From assembly GCA_035556655.1 (NCBI GenBank), contig DATMFW010000097.1, positions 1 to 29,719 of the forward strand: DNA of 29,719 nt, read 5' to 3'. Within the stretch, counting starts at the first letter, position 1. Every line of letters begins with the position of its first letter. The position numbers and the translations under genes were made by a program. This DNA is from JBDSKH01 sp035556655. Lineage in GTDB: Bacteria; Actinomycetota; Actinomycetes; Actinomycetales; Microbacteriaceae. The notes beneath the pieces were generated by a model. It worked only from the letters and a program-made list of their open reading frames with translations. It did no database searches and was not told the origin of the DNA. Below, in pieces: positions 15,507-29,692 of this stretch.

Positions 15507-16943
15507 TCAGCCCTGCGCGCGACGACCCGCGCGACGCGGGTTGCCGGCGGGCGCCGGACTGCTCGAGGTCGTGTAGACCGTCGAGGTCCCGCTCTTCGCG
15601 GCCGGGCGGCCGGAGCGATCCCGGCCGGGGCGGCCTCGGCTGGGACGCTGACCCTGACGGGCCGGCTGCCCCTCGCGCGCGGCACGCTTGCGCTGGGCAT
15701 TGGCTCCCTGCGATCGGCCTCCGCCCTGCTGCTGACGCTGCTGCGGGCGCGGAGCCGGCTTCACATACGCGGCGACGTCGCCGATCAGGGCCTTCACGGC
15801 ATCCGACTCGCTGGTGACCCGCTGGGTCTGCGCCTGGATTCCGGCCTTCCGCATGAGCTGGGCCAGGTCCTTCTCCTGGGCAGGCAGCACGAGGGTGACG
15901 ACGTCGCCCTCGCTTCCCGCGCGGGCCGTGCGACCGGAGCGGTGCAGGTAGGCCTTGTGCTCCATCGGCGGATCGACGTGCACGACCAGCTCGACGTCGT
16001 CGACGTGCACGCCGCGCGCGGCGACATCGGTCGCGACCAGCACCTTGGCGTCACCCGCGGCGAAGGCCGCGAGGTTGCGGTCGCGCTGCGGCTGGCTGAG
16101 GTTGCCGTGCAGATCGACGGCGGGGATGCCGGCGTCGGTCAGCTGCTTGGCCAGCTTCTTCGCGTGGTGCTTGGTGCGCATGAACAGGATGCGGCGACCG
16201 GTTCCCGAGGCGAGCGCATGGATCAGCTGCTTCTTGGACTCCACATCGTTCGTACCGAAGACGTGGTGGGTCATGGCGGCGACCGGCGAGTTCGCCTCGT
16301 CGACCTCGTGCAGCTTCGGGTCGTGCAGGAACTGGCGCACCAGCTTGTCCACCCCGTTGTCGAGGGTGGCGCTGAACAGCAGGCGCTGGCCGGATTCGGG
16401 GGTCGACTTCATGATGCGGGTCACCCCGGGCAGGAATCCGAGGTCGGCCATGTGGTCGGCCTCGTCGAGCACGGTGATCTCCACGGCATCCAGGAAGACG
16501 AACTTCTGCTGCATGAGGTCCTCGAGCCGGCCGGGGCAGGCGACGACGATGTCGACACCGGCCTTCAGCGCGGCGACCTGGCGGTTCTGCGAGATGCCGC
16601 CGAAGATCGTGGTGGTGGTGAGGCCGTAGGCGGTCGCCAGCGGCTCCAGCGTCGCGTTGATCTGCGTCGCGAGCTCGCGCGTCGGCGCGAGGATCAGCCC
16701 GAGCGGCCGGCCGGCGCGCCGCGCCCCGCCGCTGAGGCGGGTGCCGAGGCGCGCGACCATCGGGATCGAGAAGGCCAGGGTCTTGCCGGAGCCGGTCTTT
16801 CCGCGGCCGAGCACGTCGCGTCCGGCGAGCGTGTCGGGCAGCGTGTCGGCCTGGATCGGGAAGGGGATGTGCTTGCCGTCGGCCGCGAGGATCTCGAGCA
16901 GCGGGTGGGGCACGCCGAGCGTGCGGAACGTCATATCGGACAT
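15507..16943 (-). CDS. DEAD-box ATP-dependent RNA helicase
   Basis: The 478-aa protein has Q-motif PFPIQ (27-31), Walker A GKTGSGKT (48-55), DEAD (160-163), SAT (191-193), ATDVAARGVHVDD (motif V) and HRSGRTARAG (motif VI). It is followed by a disordered tail of about 90 residues rich in Arg, Gln, Gly and Pro, typical of RhlE/DeaD-type helicases that bind RNA non-specifically. It probably unwinds rRNA or mRNA structure during ribosome assembly or cold growth. The start is the ATG at 16943; a second ATG three codons later (16934) is possible. The gene is convergent with the surface-protein gene and has a 322-nt upstream region containing one hairpin repeat. Which paralogue it is cannot be told. 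Confidence 0.93.
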   Translation of the reverse strand: MSDMTFRTLGVPHPLLEILAADGKHIPFPIQADTLPDTLAGRDVLGRGKTGSGKTLAFSIPMVARLGTRLSGGARRAGRPLGLILAPTRELATQINATLEPLATAYGLTTTTIFGGISQNRQVAALKAGVDIVVACPGRLEDLMQQKFVFLDAVEITVLDEADHMADLGFLPGVTRIMKSTPESGQRLLFSATLDNGVDKLVRQFLHDPKLHEVDEANSPVAAMTHHVFGTNDVESKKQLIHALASGTGRRILFMRTKHHAKKLAKQLTDAGIPAVDLHGNLSQPQRDRNLAAFAAGDAKVLVATDVAARGVHVDDVELVVHVDPPMEHKAYLHRSGRTARAGSEGDVVTLVLPAQEKDLAQLMRKAGIQAQTQRVTSESDAVKALIGDVAAYVKPAPRPQQRQQQGGGRSQGANAQRKRAAREGQPARQGQRPSRGRPGRDRSGRPAAKSGTSTVYTTSSSPAPAGNPRRAGRRAQG

Positions 16944-16970
16944 GGGTGTTCGGGATTGCTTTCTGTTTGC

Positions 16971-17004
16971 TGGCCGAGCAGCCGCGCAGCGGCGTATCGA
17001 GACC
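16971..17004. repeat. Hairpin repeat (copy C), inverted orientation
   Basis: Read on the minus strand this is ggtctcgatacgccgctg... ending ctgctcggcca, matching copy B (4736-4769) at 31 of 34 positions, with the same small gccgc/gcggc hairpin. Only one unit is present. It lies 27 nt before the DEAD-box start codon, so it is probably within the mRNA leader of that gene. Confidence 0.75.
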
Positions 17005-17210
17005 GATGGCGAGGACGCCTCTGGGCGTCAACGTTCGCCGGAGAAGATGTCAGCCGGACCTTCGTGGGACGAAGCGGCGAGGGAGCGTTCTACGACGCAC
17101 GCGGGCGGCTGCATGTCAGGGCAGTGCTCCGCGAGTGATGCCAGCGTAGCAGACGCTCCCCCTCCCCTCCCGTTCTGCAGGAGGAACACCCCTGCACACC
17201 GAACTTGTAC

Positions 17211-17251
17211 TCTGCGGAGTCCTGCAGAACCGCAGACTCCTGCACAACGGA
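17211..17251. repeat. Second copy of the CTGCANAAC repeat with an overlapping hairpin
   Basis: The unit ctgcagaaccgcagactc (17222-17239) is followed by ctgcacaacgga (17240-17251), as at 1-30. It overlaps a 7-bp inverted repeat, tctgcgg (17211-17217) and ccgcaga (17230-17236). A degenerate third unit (ctgcacaccgaactt) starts at 17192. The repeat ends exactly 14 nt before the stop codon of the SRPBCC-like gene, the same distance as the copy next to lhr, so it may act at mRNA 3' ends. Confidence 0.6.
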
Positions 17252-17265
17252 CGGGGTCCGGGAGA

Positions 17266-17733
17266 CTAGCGCCAGCCGGAGGCGAGGCGCGCCAGCTGCC
17301 AGCCGCGCCACTGCCAGAACGCCCACACCCCGATCCAGACCAGCGGCGTCAGGGCGCCCGCCGAGATGTCGAGGCGGTCGCGGTACAGGGTCCGGCCATC
17401 GGGCGCCGGCGCCACCGCCATCCGGTGCCGCCAGCGGGTGATCACCGACAGGACGCCCGAGACCGGCCCGCCCGCGTCCTCGATGATGCGGACGTCGCCG
17501 CGCTCGCGGTAGCGGATGTCGATGAGCTGCTCGCCCGCCGGGACCACCGACCACAGGGCGCGGGCACGCACCGAATGCTCTCCCTCCGGCCAGGTCCGCG
17601 GAAGGCCGCGCGGCGAGAGCGGTTCGAACGAGAAGAACGGGTGCGCGACCTCCGCCAGCACGGCCGGGGAGCGCAGGGCGGCCCACACGGCATCCGGCGG
17701 GGCGTCGAGCACGAGCTTCAGCTGGACCCGCAT
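17266..17733 (-). CDS. SRPBCC-like (START/polyketide-cyclase fold) protein
   Basis: This is a 155-aa protein with the N-terminal pattern of SRPBCC proteins (VQLKLVLDAPPDAVWAALRS, then a segment PHPFFSF-like around residue 30) and the length expected for a single helix-grip domain that encloses a hydrophobic ligand. The C-terminal part LVWIGVWAFWQWR is unusually rich in Trp and may be a membrane-facing helix. The ligand is unknown. The start is the ATG at 17733, 27 nt from the divergent EVE gene; no strong ribosome binding site is seen. The family call rests on pattern only, and an uncharacterised conserved protein is the fallback. Confidence 0.65.
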   Translation of the reverse strand: MRVQLKLVLDAPPDAVWAALRSPAVLAEVAHPFFSFEPLSPRGLPRTWPEGEHSVRARALWSVVPAGEQLIDIRYRERGDVRIIEDAGGPVSGVLSVITRWRHRMAVAPAPDGRTLYRDRLDISAGALTPLVWIGVWAFWQWRGWQLARLASGWR

Positions 17734-17760
17734 GTCCCCAGTCTGCGGCATCATGCGGAC

Positions 17761-18189
17761 ATGAGGTACTGGCTCGGGGTCGTGCAGCGCTCGCACGTGC
17801 TGCGCGGGGTCTCGCTCGGCATCGCGCAGACCAACCACGGCGAACGGGCCGGCCTGCTGCGCATGCAGCCGGGCGACGGGATCGTCTACTACTCGCCGAA
17901 GGCGACCTATCCCGACGGCGCGGCCCTCCGCGAGTTCACCGCCATCGGCCGCATCGCCGAGGGGGAGCCGTGGCAGGCCGACGAGGGCGACCGGCATCCG
18001 TGGCGCCGGCGTGCCGAGTACGACGAGTCGGCGCACGCCGTGCCGATCGCTCCGCTGCTGGAGGTGCTCGAACTGACCCGCGGCAATCGCAACTGGGGTC
18101 TCGTCATGCGGCGCGGGCAGCGGGAGATGACGCCCGGCGACTTCGCCGTGATCGCCACCGAGATGGGCGCCGGTAGCCTCATCCCGTGA
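17761..18189 (+). CDS. EVE domain protein
   Basis: The protein has 142 aa and is a single EVE domain (UPF0310 type, a PUA-like fold). Visible family features are the start MRYWLGVVQRSHV, the GDGIVYYSPK segment near residues 38-48, FTAIGRI (about 60-66), and the C-terminal RNWGLVMRRGQ plus GDFAVIATEM. EVE domains bind modified bases in DNA or RNA; here it stands alone without a restriction nuclease, so a housekeeping role with modified RNA or DNA is more likely than defence. The stop overlaps the start of the next gene (GTGA), which suggests an operon and translational coupling with the ComB-like protein. Confidence 0.85.
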   Translation: MRYWLGVVQRSHVLRGVSLGIAQTNHGERAGLLRMQPGDGIVYYSPKATYPDGAALREFTAIGRIAEGEPWQADEGDRHPWRRRAEYDESAHAVPIAPLLEVLELTRGNRNWGLVMRRGQREMTPGDFAVIATEMGAGSLIP

Positions 18190-18620
18190 GTCAGAGCACG
18201 TACCAGGTCCGATTCGACTGGGGCTCTGCCGGCGCCGACGCGGTGGGGGCGGATGCCGACGCCGTCGTGTGGGTCTCGCAGCTTCTGCAGACCCCCGGCC
18301 CGGCCGGGGCGGTCGCGGGGTCGCTCGAGCGCGCCGCCGAGCTCGGTGCGTGGGCACTGCAGCAGCAGCAGGCGGTCGGCGGGCGCTTCCGCATCGCCGT
18401 GGTCGCCGCGGGCGCGCCGCGCGCCGACGGGTCGCTGCGCTTCGCCGTCGAGGATCTGCTCGCGGCCGGCGCCGTCGTCGACGCGATCGCCGAGGTCGGC
18501 ATCGACCACCAGTCGCCGGAGGCCGCGGCGGCCGCCGCCGCGTACACCGGTCTGCGCACCGCCACCCGCCACCTGATCTCGGCGTCGGAGACCTCTCGGG
18601 AATCGCGCAGCGCCGGATGA
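18186..18620 (+). CDS. Shortened ComB-like (2-phosphosulfolactate phosphatase family) protein
   Basis: The protein has 144 aa with a GTG start at 18186 overlapping the EVE stop. The N-terminus YQVRFDWGSAG matches the start of actinobacterial ComB-family proteins, and the C-terminal half (VVAAGAPRADGSLRFAVED, then GAVVDAI and SPEAAAAAAAY) matches their C-terminal region. Full-length members have about 230-250 aa. The central part that normally carries the VVVDVLSFTT-type acidic catalytic segment and the PNGS loop is missing; the equivalent strand here reads AVVWVSQLLQ. It probably cannot carry out the phosphatase reaction. The gene is intact and in an operon, so it is more likely a stable reduced form than a decaying pseudogene. 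The family call is from remembered consensus, not a search. Confidence 0.6.
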   Translation: MSQSTYQVRFDWGSAGADAVGADADAVVWVSQLLQTPGPAGAVAGSLERAAELGAWALQQQQAVGGRFRIAVVAAGAPRADGSLRFAVEDLLAAGAVVDAIAEVGIDHQSPEAAAAAAAYTGLRTATRHLISASETSRESRSAG

Positions 18621-18624
18621 TGTT

Positions 18625-18936
18625 GTGGCAGACATGCCTACCGCGACTCTGAACGGAATAGTCCTGGCCGAAGCCGACGAGGCGGACGTGCTGCACATCG
18701 AGGGGAATGTGTACTTCCCGCCGTCGAGCGTGAAGAAGGAGTTCCTCGTCGAGAGCGCCACCCCGTACACCTGCCCGTGGAAGGGCGAGTGCCAGTACTT
18801 CTCTGTGAAGGCCGGCGACGACCTGCTGCAGGATCGCGCCTGGAGCTACCCGCACCCGTACCCGACGGCGTTCGACCGCGTCGGCGCCGACTTCAGCGAC
18901 TACGTGGCGTTCTGGAAGGAAGTCCGCGTCAGCTGA
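18625..18936 (+). CDS. DUF427 domain protein
   Basis: A 103-aa single-domain protein. The diagnostic segments are FPPSSVKKEFLVES (about 31-44), TPYTCPWKGECQYFSV (46-61), the AWSYPHPY stretch (72-79), and FSDYVAFWKEV at the end, all typical of DUF427, a small beta-rich fold without a known reaction. I chose GTG at 18625 (4 nt after the previous stop, with GGA upstream); ATG at 18634 would remove three residues. It is the last gene of the EVE/ComB-like group. Its final 8 nt overlap the end of the convergent CGNR gene. Confidence 0.88.
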   Translation: MADMPTATLNGIVLAEADEADVLHIEGNVYFPPSSVKKEFLVESATPYTCPWKGECQYFSVKAGDDLLQDRAWSYPHPYPTAFDRVGADFSDYVAFWKEVRVS

Positions 18937-19543
18937 GCGCCTCGCGCTGCTGATGTCGGCGCATCGCCGCGCGTTCGCGGTGCGCCCGCACCTTCGCCCG
19001 GTTGCCGCAGCGCTCCATCGCGCACCACCGGCGATTGTTCGTGCGGGACTCGTCCCGGAACACCAGCCGGCAGTCGTCGGCGTCGCAGCGCCGGACCCGC
19101 GGCTCGGACCGATCGCCCAGGATCGCGACGGCGTCGCGCGCCAGGCTCGACAGCGCTTGACCGACGCGGATGCGCCCGGCGCCGGCCTGGCGCCGGCCAC
19201 CGCCCAGCGCCGGGGGGATGTCGGGCATCGCCGCGAACAGGTTGAGGGTGTCGACGTCGTCCGGGTCGGGCCCGGTGTCGTCGGCGCGCGCCGTGAACAG
19301 CCGTGCGAGCGCATCGCGCAGCCCGCGCGCATCGGCCAGGTCGCGGTCGGTGACCTCGGCGGGGTCGACCCGGTCGACCCGCTCGGCGAGCCAGCTGCCG
19401 AGGTCGTGGGGCGTGTGCAGCTGCTCGCCCTGCCCGGCGGCTCCGGCGAGTCCGCCGGTGTAGGCGAAGTCCAGGCTCTCGGACCCTGCGTCGAAGAACC
19501 AGGCGGCCCCCTGTGCGGGCCGCATCCACTGTCCGGTGCTCAC
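18929..19543 (-). CDS. CGNR zinc-finger protein (ABATE domain)
   Basis: A 204-aa probable transcription regulator. The N-terminal domain (W-F-DAGSESLDFAYTGG) is of the ABATE type thought to sense a ligand, and the C-terminus holds a zinc finger with Cys pairs C-x4-C and C-x4-CGNR (Cys 153, 158, 174, 179 when counted from the GTG) followed by a basic tail, as in the CGNR family. The start is uncertain: GTG at 19543 keeps the STGQW segment seen at the start of family members; ATG at 19525 gives 198 aa. It lies 37 nt after the SprT-like gene on the same strand and overlaps the DUF427 gene by 8 nt at its 3' end. The target genes are unknown. Confidence 0.88.
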   Translation of the reverse strand: MSTGQWMRPAQGAAWFFDAGSESLDFAYTGGLAGAAGQGEQLHTPHDLGSWLAERVDRVDPAEVTDRDLADARGLRDALARLFTARADDTGPDPDDVDTLNLFAAMPDIPPALGGGRRQAGAGRIRVGQALSSLARDAVAILGDRSEPRVRRCDADDCRLVFRDESRTNNRRWCAMERCGNRAKVRAHRERAAMRRHQQREALS

Positions 19544-19580
19544 GTAACCATTGTGGCGGGTTACGGGGCGGGTTCCGGGG

Positions 19581-20033
19581 CTACGCCGCGCGCTTGACCC
19601 ACTCGATGCGGAACCGGGGATCGAACCTCTTCGAGCACTTCGCGCACGACACCACGCGCGTCGGTCGCCGATACCGGAAGTGCTCGTGTCCGTTGACGCA
19701 GTGCCCGACCCAGGGCGCGAGCTCCGTGGCGATCGCGCCGTCGTGCAGCCGCTTGCCCTCGTAGCCGATCTCGCGTGCGACCTTCTTCCAGCGCGGGCCG
19801 TGCCCGGCTCCGGCTCCGGCGATCGCATGGGCCACCTCGTGCAGCAGTACCTGGTGGACCTCGTCGTCCTCGTAGCGCGCCGCGAGCAGACGCGACACCG
19901 AGATGCGCTTGCGGTCGTAGCGGCAGAGCCCCGCCCGGGTTCGGGCGTTGTCGAACCCGAACGTCCACGAATCGTCGAGGTGCAGCCGGATCAGGGCCTC
20001 AGCCCACATCCGCACCCGGGCGGGATCGGCCAT
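19581..20033 (-). CDS. SprT-like zinc metalloprotease-fold protein
   Basis: A 150-aa SprT-like domain with the zinc-binding helix HEVAH (65-69) and a third ligand candidate His78 in GHGPRWK, followed by a small zinc ribbon (Cys112, His116, Cys130, Cys133). It is related to the SprT/Spartan family, which in eukaryotes removes DNA-protein crosslinks; the bacterial role is not settled. The ATG directly abuts the TAG of the sugar dehydrogenase gene (TAGATG), so translation is probably coupled. No signal peptide, so cytoplasmic. Confidence 0.88.
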   Translation of the reverse strand: MADPARVRMWAEALIRLHLDDSWTFGFDNARTRAGLCRYDRKRISVSRLLAARYEDDEVHQVLLHEVAHAIAGAGAGHGPRWKKVAREIGYEGKRLHDGAIATELAPWVGHCVNGHEHFRYRRPTRVVSCAKCSKRFDPRFRIEWVKRAA

Positions 20034-21188
20034 CTAACCCTCGACCAGCTCGGTCAGGCGCACCAGCAGGATGCGGTCGTCGCCGGTGCGCGGATCACCA
20101 CGGCCGTCGGTGTTGTTCGTCATCATCCACAGGGACCCGTCCGGACCGGGTGCGACGTCGCGGAGGCGCCCGTACTCCCCGGGGAACCACGCGACCGGGT
20201 CGGCGATGCCGGACTCCTCGTCGACGTAGATCGCCCACAGCCGCTCGCCGCGCAGCGATGCGAGGAAGAAGGTGCCGTCGATGTAGGTCAGCCCGCTCGG
20301 GCTGGCCTCGTCGGTGGGCCACTGCGCCCACGGGTCGATGTAGCCGTCCTGTTCGCCCACGCCCTCGACGATCGGCCATCCGTAGTTGCCACCCGGCTCG
20401 ATGCGGTTGAACTCATCCCAGGTGTCTTGCCCGAACTCGGCGGCCCAGAGCTGCCCGTCGGCGTCCCAGGCCAGCCCCTGCGGGTTGCGGTGCCCCATCG
20501 AGTAGACGAGCGAGCCGGGCGTCGGGTTGTCGGCGGGTACCTCGCCCGCCGGCGTCATGCGCAGGATCTTGCCGTTCGGCGAGCCGGGGTCCTGCGCAGA
20601 ATCGGGATCGCCGGCATCGCCCACCGTGGCGTACAGCATGCCGTCGGGCCCGAACGCGATGCGCCCGCCGTTGTGATTGCTCGCCTTGGCCAGCCCGGAG
20701 AGCACGACCTCGGCGCCGCTGCCGAATTCGCCGTCGCCGTCGAGCGGCAACCGGATGATGCGGTTGTCGTCGGAGGTGGTCTCGTAGGCGTACAGCCACG
20801 ATGACGGGGTGCCCTCGACGCGCAGGTGCGCGAGACCGAGCAGCCCGCCCTCGCCCCCGGAGGCGACGCCCGGCACCGTGCCGAGCACCTGCGGGGTCAT
20901 GCTGCCCTTGGGCCCCGACGAGCTCGGGTGCAGGATCAGCACCGTCGCGTCGTCGCGCTGGCTGACGAGCGTCACCGGGTCGCCGTTGGAGCCCGGATAG
21001 GTGATGACCGACCAGGGGGCGCGCAGACCGGTGACCACGTCGGTCGGCATCCCGGCCGGCTGCACGCCCTCGACCTCGGAGGTCGGCACGGTGGGGGCCG
21101 GCGACAGGTCGGGAGGCGGTACGGCGCAGCCGCCGAGCAGAGGCGCGGCCACGAGGGCGAGGGTGAGGACCGGGAGTGCGCTGCGCAT
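20034..21188 (-). CDS. PQQ-type sugar dehydrogenase lipoprotein (GDH/sorbosone family)
   Basis: A 384-aa extracytoplasmic six-bladed beta-propeller protein. Residues 1-21 form a lipoprotein signal with lipobox LGGC (Cys21), so it is anchored on the outer face of the membrane. Family motifs: GGEGGLLGLA (111-120), SNHNGGRIAFGPDG with the catalytic-type His172, GDAGD, MGHRNPQGLAWD, and FGQDTWDE followed by GGNYGWP. These match soluble aldose dehydrogenases that use PQQ or similar cofactors. Substrate and cofactor are not determined, and no PQQ biosynthesis genes are in view. It starts 10 nt after the spermidine-synthase-like gene and abuts the SprT-like gene. Confidence 0.9.
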   Translation of the reverse strand: MRSALPVLTLALVAAPLLGGCAVPPPDLSPAPTVPTSEVEGVQPAGMPTDVVTGLRAPWSVITYPGSNGDPVTLVSQRDDATVLILHPSSSGPKGSMTPQVLGTVPGVASGGEGGLLGLAHLRVEGTPSSWLYAYETTSDDNRIIRLPLDGDGEFGSGAEVVLSGLAKASNHNGGRIAFGPDGMLYATVGDAGDPDSAQDPGSPNGKILRMTPAGEVPADNPTPGSLVYSMGHRNPQGLAWDADGQLWAAEFGQDTWDEFNRIEPGGNYGWPIVEGVGEQDGYIDPWAQWPTDEASPSGLTYIDGTFFLASLRGERLWAIYVDEESGIADPVAWFPGEYGRLRDVAPGPDGSLWMMTNNTDGRGDPRTGDDRILLVRLTELVEG

Positions 21189-21198
21189 GCCGCCGACG

Positions 21199-22059
21199 CT
21201 ACCCGCCGCCTCCGCGAACCTGGAATACGGAACGCGAGGGTGGGGGCGACGGCACCGCCGAGTCGTCGTGGACGACAGGCGCCCCCGCGACCCAGTCCCG
21301 CAGAGGGCGACCGTGCACCACGGCGGCCGGGTGCGGTCCCCCGGCCATCAGCCGCGGCATCCAATCGAGGGGAAGGGGCTCGGCGGACGCCACGATCACG
21401 AAGTTGCCGTAGCGCCTGCCCTTCAGCACCTGCGGCTCGGCGAGCACGGCGACATCCACCAGCACCGACCCGATCGTGGCCACCTGCCCGCGCGCGAACG
21501 CCCCTCCCGCGCCGTCGGCGACATTGACCAGCATCACGCCGGAGCCCGCGAGGTAGCGTGCGGCGAGCTCGTAGAACTCGGCGCTGGTGACGTGCGCGGG
21601 GATGCGCGCTCCGCCGAAGATGTCCACGACGACGAGGTCGGCCGCACCGCGCAGTCCCGCGGGCAGTCGCCCGAGCGTCTCGCGGGCGTCGCCGTACCGC
21701 ACGCGCAGCGACGCTCCGCGCGGCAGCGGGAGCTCGCGCCGGACGAACTCGACGAGGAGGTGCTCGAGCTCGAGCACCTGCTGGCGCGAACCCGGCCGGG
21801 TGGCCTCGACGTAGCGGGGGATGGTGAGCCCACCCGCACCCAGGTGGAGGGCCGTGATCGGCTCGCCCGGCATCCGCAGCCCGTCGATGACGTGCCCCAT
21901 GCGCCGGACGTACTCGAAGAACAGGTCGGTCGGGTCGGCGAGGTTCACGTGCGACTGCGGCGTGCCGTCGACCACCAGTTCGAACGCCCCCGACACGAAC
22001 CGGTCGGGGCGGATCACCGCATGCAGCCCGCTGTCCAGACGCACAGAGGATTCGGCCAC
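21199..22059 (-). CDS. Spermidine synthase-like (SAM-fold) protein
   Basis: A 286-aa Rossmann-fold protein with the nucleotide loop LHLGAGGLTIPRY (71-83), an acidic residue after strand 2 (LELEHLLVEFV, Glu97/Glu99), YGDARE (122-127) and VVVDIFGGARIPAHVTSAEFY (143-163). The last segment replaces the acidic catalytic loop of true spermidine synthases, as in the many actinobacterial 'fused/spermidine synthase-like' proteins whose product is unknown. GTG start at 22059; its promoter is visible at 22093-22121, giving a leader of about 28 nt. It is the first gene of the minus-strand run to the CGNR gene. Confidence 0.83.
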   Translation of the reverse strand: MAESSVRLDSGLHAVIRPDRFVSGAFELVVDGTPQSHVNLADPTDLFFEYVRRMGHVIDGLRMPGEPITALHLGAGGLTIPRYVEATRPGSRQQVLELEHLLVEFVRRELPLPRGASLRVRYGDARETLGRLPAGLRGAADLVVVDIFGGARIPAHVTSAEFYELAARYLAGSGVMLVNVADGAGGAFARGQVATIGSVLVDVAVLAEPQVLKGRRYGNFVIVASAEPLPLDWMPRLMAGGPHPAAVVHGRPLRDWVAGAPVVHDDSAVPSPPPSRSVFQVRGGGG

Positions 22060-22092
22060 CGTGGAAGCGTATCCCGGGCTCCCGTTCGTCGG

Positions 22093-22121
22093 CTTATAGC
22101 CCTATTCCAGAATCAAGTCAA
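22093..22121 (-). promoter_or_regulatory. Promoter for the spermidine-synthase-like operon
   Basis: On the minus strand TTGACT (22121-22116) and TATAAG (22098-22093) are separated by exactly 17 nt, a near-consensus sigma-70/SigA promoter. The expected start of transcription is near 22086, about 28 nt before the GTG. Confidence 0.7.
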
Positions 22122-22129
22122 GGAATATG

Positions 22130-22159
22130 TAGACATGTCGCGCAGTTTCGACCTATAGT
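22130..22159 (+). promoter_or_regulatory. rpoBC promoter
   Basis: TAGACA (22130-22135), an 18-nt spacer and TATAGT (22154-22159): each hexamer matches the sigma-70 consensus at five of six positions, in an AT-rich island. The expected start is near 22166, giving a leader of about 100 nt. It is back to back with the minus-strand promoter, the two -35 boxes being 8 bp apart. Confidence 0.72.
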
Positions 22160-22235
22160 TGCTCTTTGCGCCCTCACGTTCTCGTGCCTTCATATTGCGG
22201 TAGGTCTGGCGCCTTCTCACCACCCACCCATATCT

Positions 22236-22257
22236 GAGACCGACGGGTCTCTGGAGG
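22236..22257 (+). promoter_or_regulatory. Stem-loop next to the rpoB ribosome binding site
   Basis: gagacc (22236-22241) and ggtctc (22246-22251) form a perfect 6-bp stem with a GACG loop, one base before the Shine-Dalgarno GGAGG (22253-22257). The ribosome binding site then lies 10 nt before a TTG, which decides the rpoB start. Confidence 0.55.
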
Positions 22258-22267
22258 TTGCATTTCC

Positions 22268-25762
<3,495 letters not shown>

Positions 25763-25810
25763 GCCGGCCGGTACAGGAACTAGAGACGAAGAACTAAGAG
25801 AGATACCTAC

Positions 25811-29692
<3,882 letters not shown>

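Larger units (their letters stand above)
16944..17265. other. Gene-free region upstream of the DEAD-box helicase gene
   Basis: Between the helicase start (minus) and the stop of the SRPBCC-like gene (minus), I see no coding sequence with convincing codon use. It holds hairpin repeat copy C (16971-17004), an inverted repeat tctgcgg/ccgcaga (17211-17217/17230-17236) and the 18-bp-unit repeat at 17222-17251. It should also contain the helicase promoter, but I cannot assign -35 and -10 boxes with confidence. Confidence 0.6.

Noticed and set aside
17761..18936. EVE-containing group considered as a defence island
   Set aside because: No nuclease, methyltransferase, toxin or phage-related gene is near; the neighbours are housekeeping genes.
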